From NCBI GenBank assembly GCA_902489925.1, contig CABUBX010000115.1, forward strand, positions 1-6,703: DNA of 6,703 bases, in the 5' to 3' direction. Positions 6,566-6,703 of the stretch are shown here, piece by piece; the stretch's first letter is position 1, and each line of letters begins with the position of its first letter. Under the pieces are notes generated by a model. That model saw nothing but the letters and a program-made list of their open reading frames with translations. It was not told the DNA's origin and made no database searches. This DNA comes from an uncultured Lachnospiraceae bacterium. Lineage in GTDB: Bacteria > Bacillota > Clostridia > Lachnospirales > Lachnospiraceae. A program made the position numbers and the translations under genes.

Positions 6566-6703
6566 ATGGGACATTTTTTTAATTATGACGGACCTTTATT
6601 TACAGCAATCAATAAGTTTGTAGACTGTATTTTTTTAAGTGCGTTATGGTTTGTTTTTTCAATACCGCTTGTGACAATCGGTGCATCTTCCACAGCGGCT
6701 TAT
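6566..6703 (+). CDS. DUF624/YesL-like membrane protein, N-terminal part only (runs off the window)
   Basis: Forty-six residues are visible, starting at ATG 6566, with ribosome binding site AAAGGGG (6552-6558) seven bases upstream. The protein begins MGHFFNYDGPLF and continues into a hydrophobic helix at about residues 21-38 with the signature IPLVTIGASSTAAY (33-46). This matches my recollection of the N-terminus of DUF624 (YesL family) integral membrane proteins, which are often found beside carbohydrate ABC transporter and two-component genes in Firmicutes. Their biochemical role is not established. The rest, and any such neighbours, lie outside the window. I find no convincing separate promoter between the terminator and this start. 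Confidence 0.8.
   Translation, partial: MGHFFNYDGPLFTAINKFVDCIFLSALWFVFSIPLVTIGASSTAAY

Overview
The window looks like a chromosomal segment of a gut-type Clostridia, most likely Lachnospiraceae. This rests on the moderate-to-low GC content, the strong AAAGGGAGG-type ribosome binding sites, a T-box-controlled aminoacyl-tRNA synthetase, and an upstream protein that resembles an Hsp70-like/TPR family I associate with that group. The family and species assignment is inference. All recognisable genes are on the + strand, and I see no mobile element, CRISPR array, tRNA or rRNA.

Layout. Bases 1-1773 are the 3' part of a large gene of unknown function. Its product combines a divergent Hsp70/actin-fold region with a helical, TPR-like C-terminus, and its N-terminus lies outside the window. 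Bases 1774-2124 are non-coding but densely regulatory: a TTGACA/TAAGAT promoter, a complete T-box leader with a GTA (valine) specifier codon and a UGGU tRNA-end-binding bulge, and its Rho-independent terminator. Next come a 95-residue two-helix membrane protein of unknown function (2125-2412) and valS, valyl-tRNA synthetase (2451-5105), evidently one T-box-controlled operon.

Bases 5106-5225 hold an extended -10 promoter whose -10 box lies in the left arm of a long hairpin-forming inverted repeat. The right arm carries the Shine-Dalgarno sequence of the next gene. That gene (5226-6500) encodes a secreted peptidoglycan hydrolase of the PcsB/CwlO/EnvC type: signal peptide, coiled coil, polyglutamine and Gly/Ser/Thr linker, and M23 endopeptidase domain. 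A strong terminator follows (6506-6531), and then the 5' end of a DUF624/YesL-like membrane protein gene runs off the window at 6566-6703.

How the parts work together. When charged tRNA-Val is scarce, uncharged tRNA should stabilise the T-box antiterminator and let transcription pass into the small membrane protein gene and valS. The murein hydrolase is a separate unit with its own promoter. If valS transcripts run on, the inverted repeat can fold as a terminator-like hairpin that also hides the hydrolase ribosome binding site, whereas transcripts from the hydrolase promoter start in the loop and leave that site free.

The most promising material for new biology is the partial Hsp70-like/TPR protein, the small membrane protein placed between the T-box and valS, and the promoter/terminator/RBS overlap at 5160-5224. 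valS, the T-box and the M23 hydrolase are otherwise conventional.
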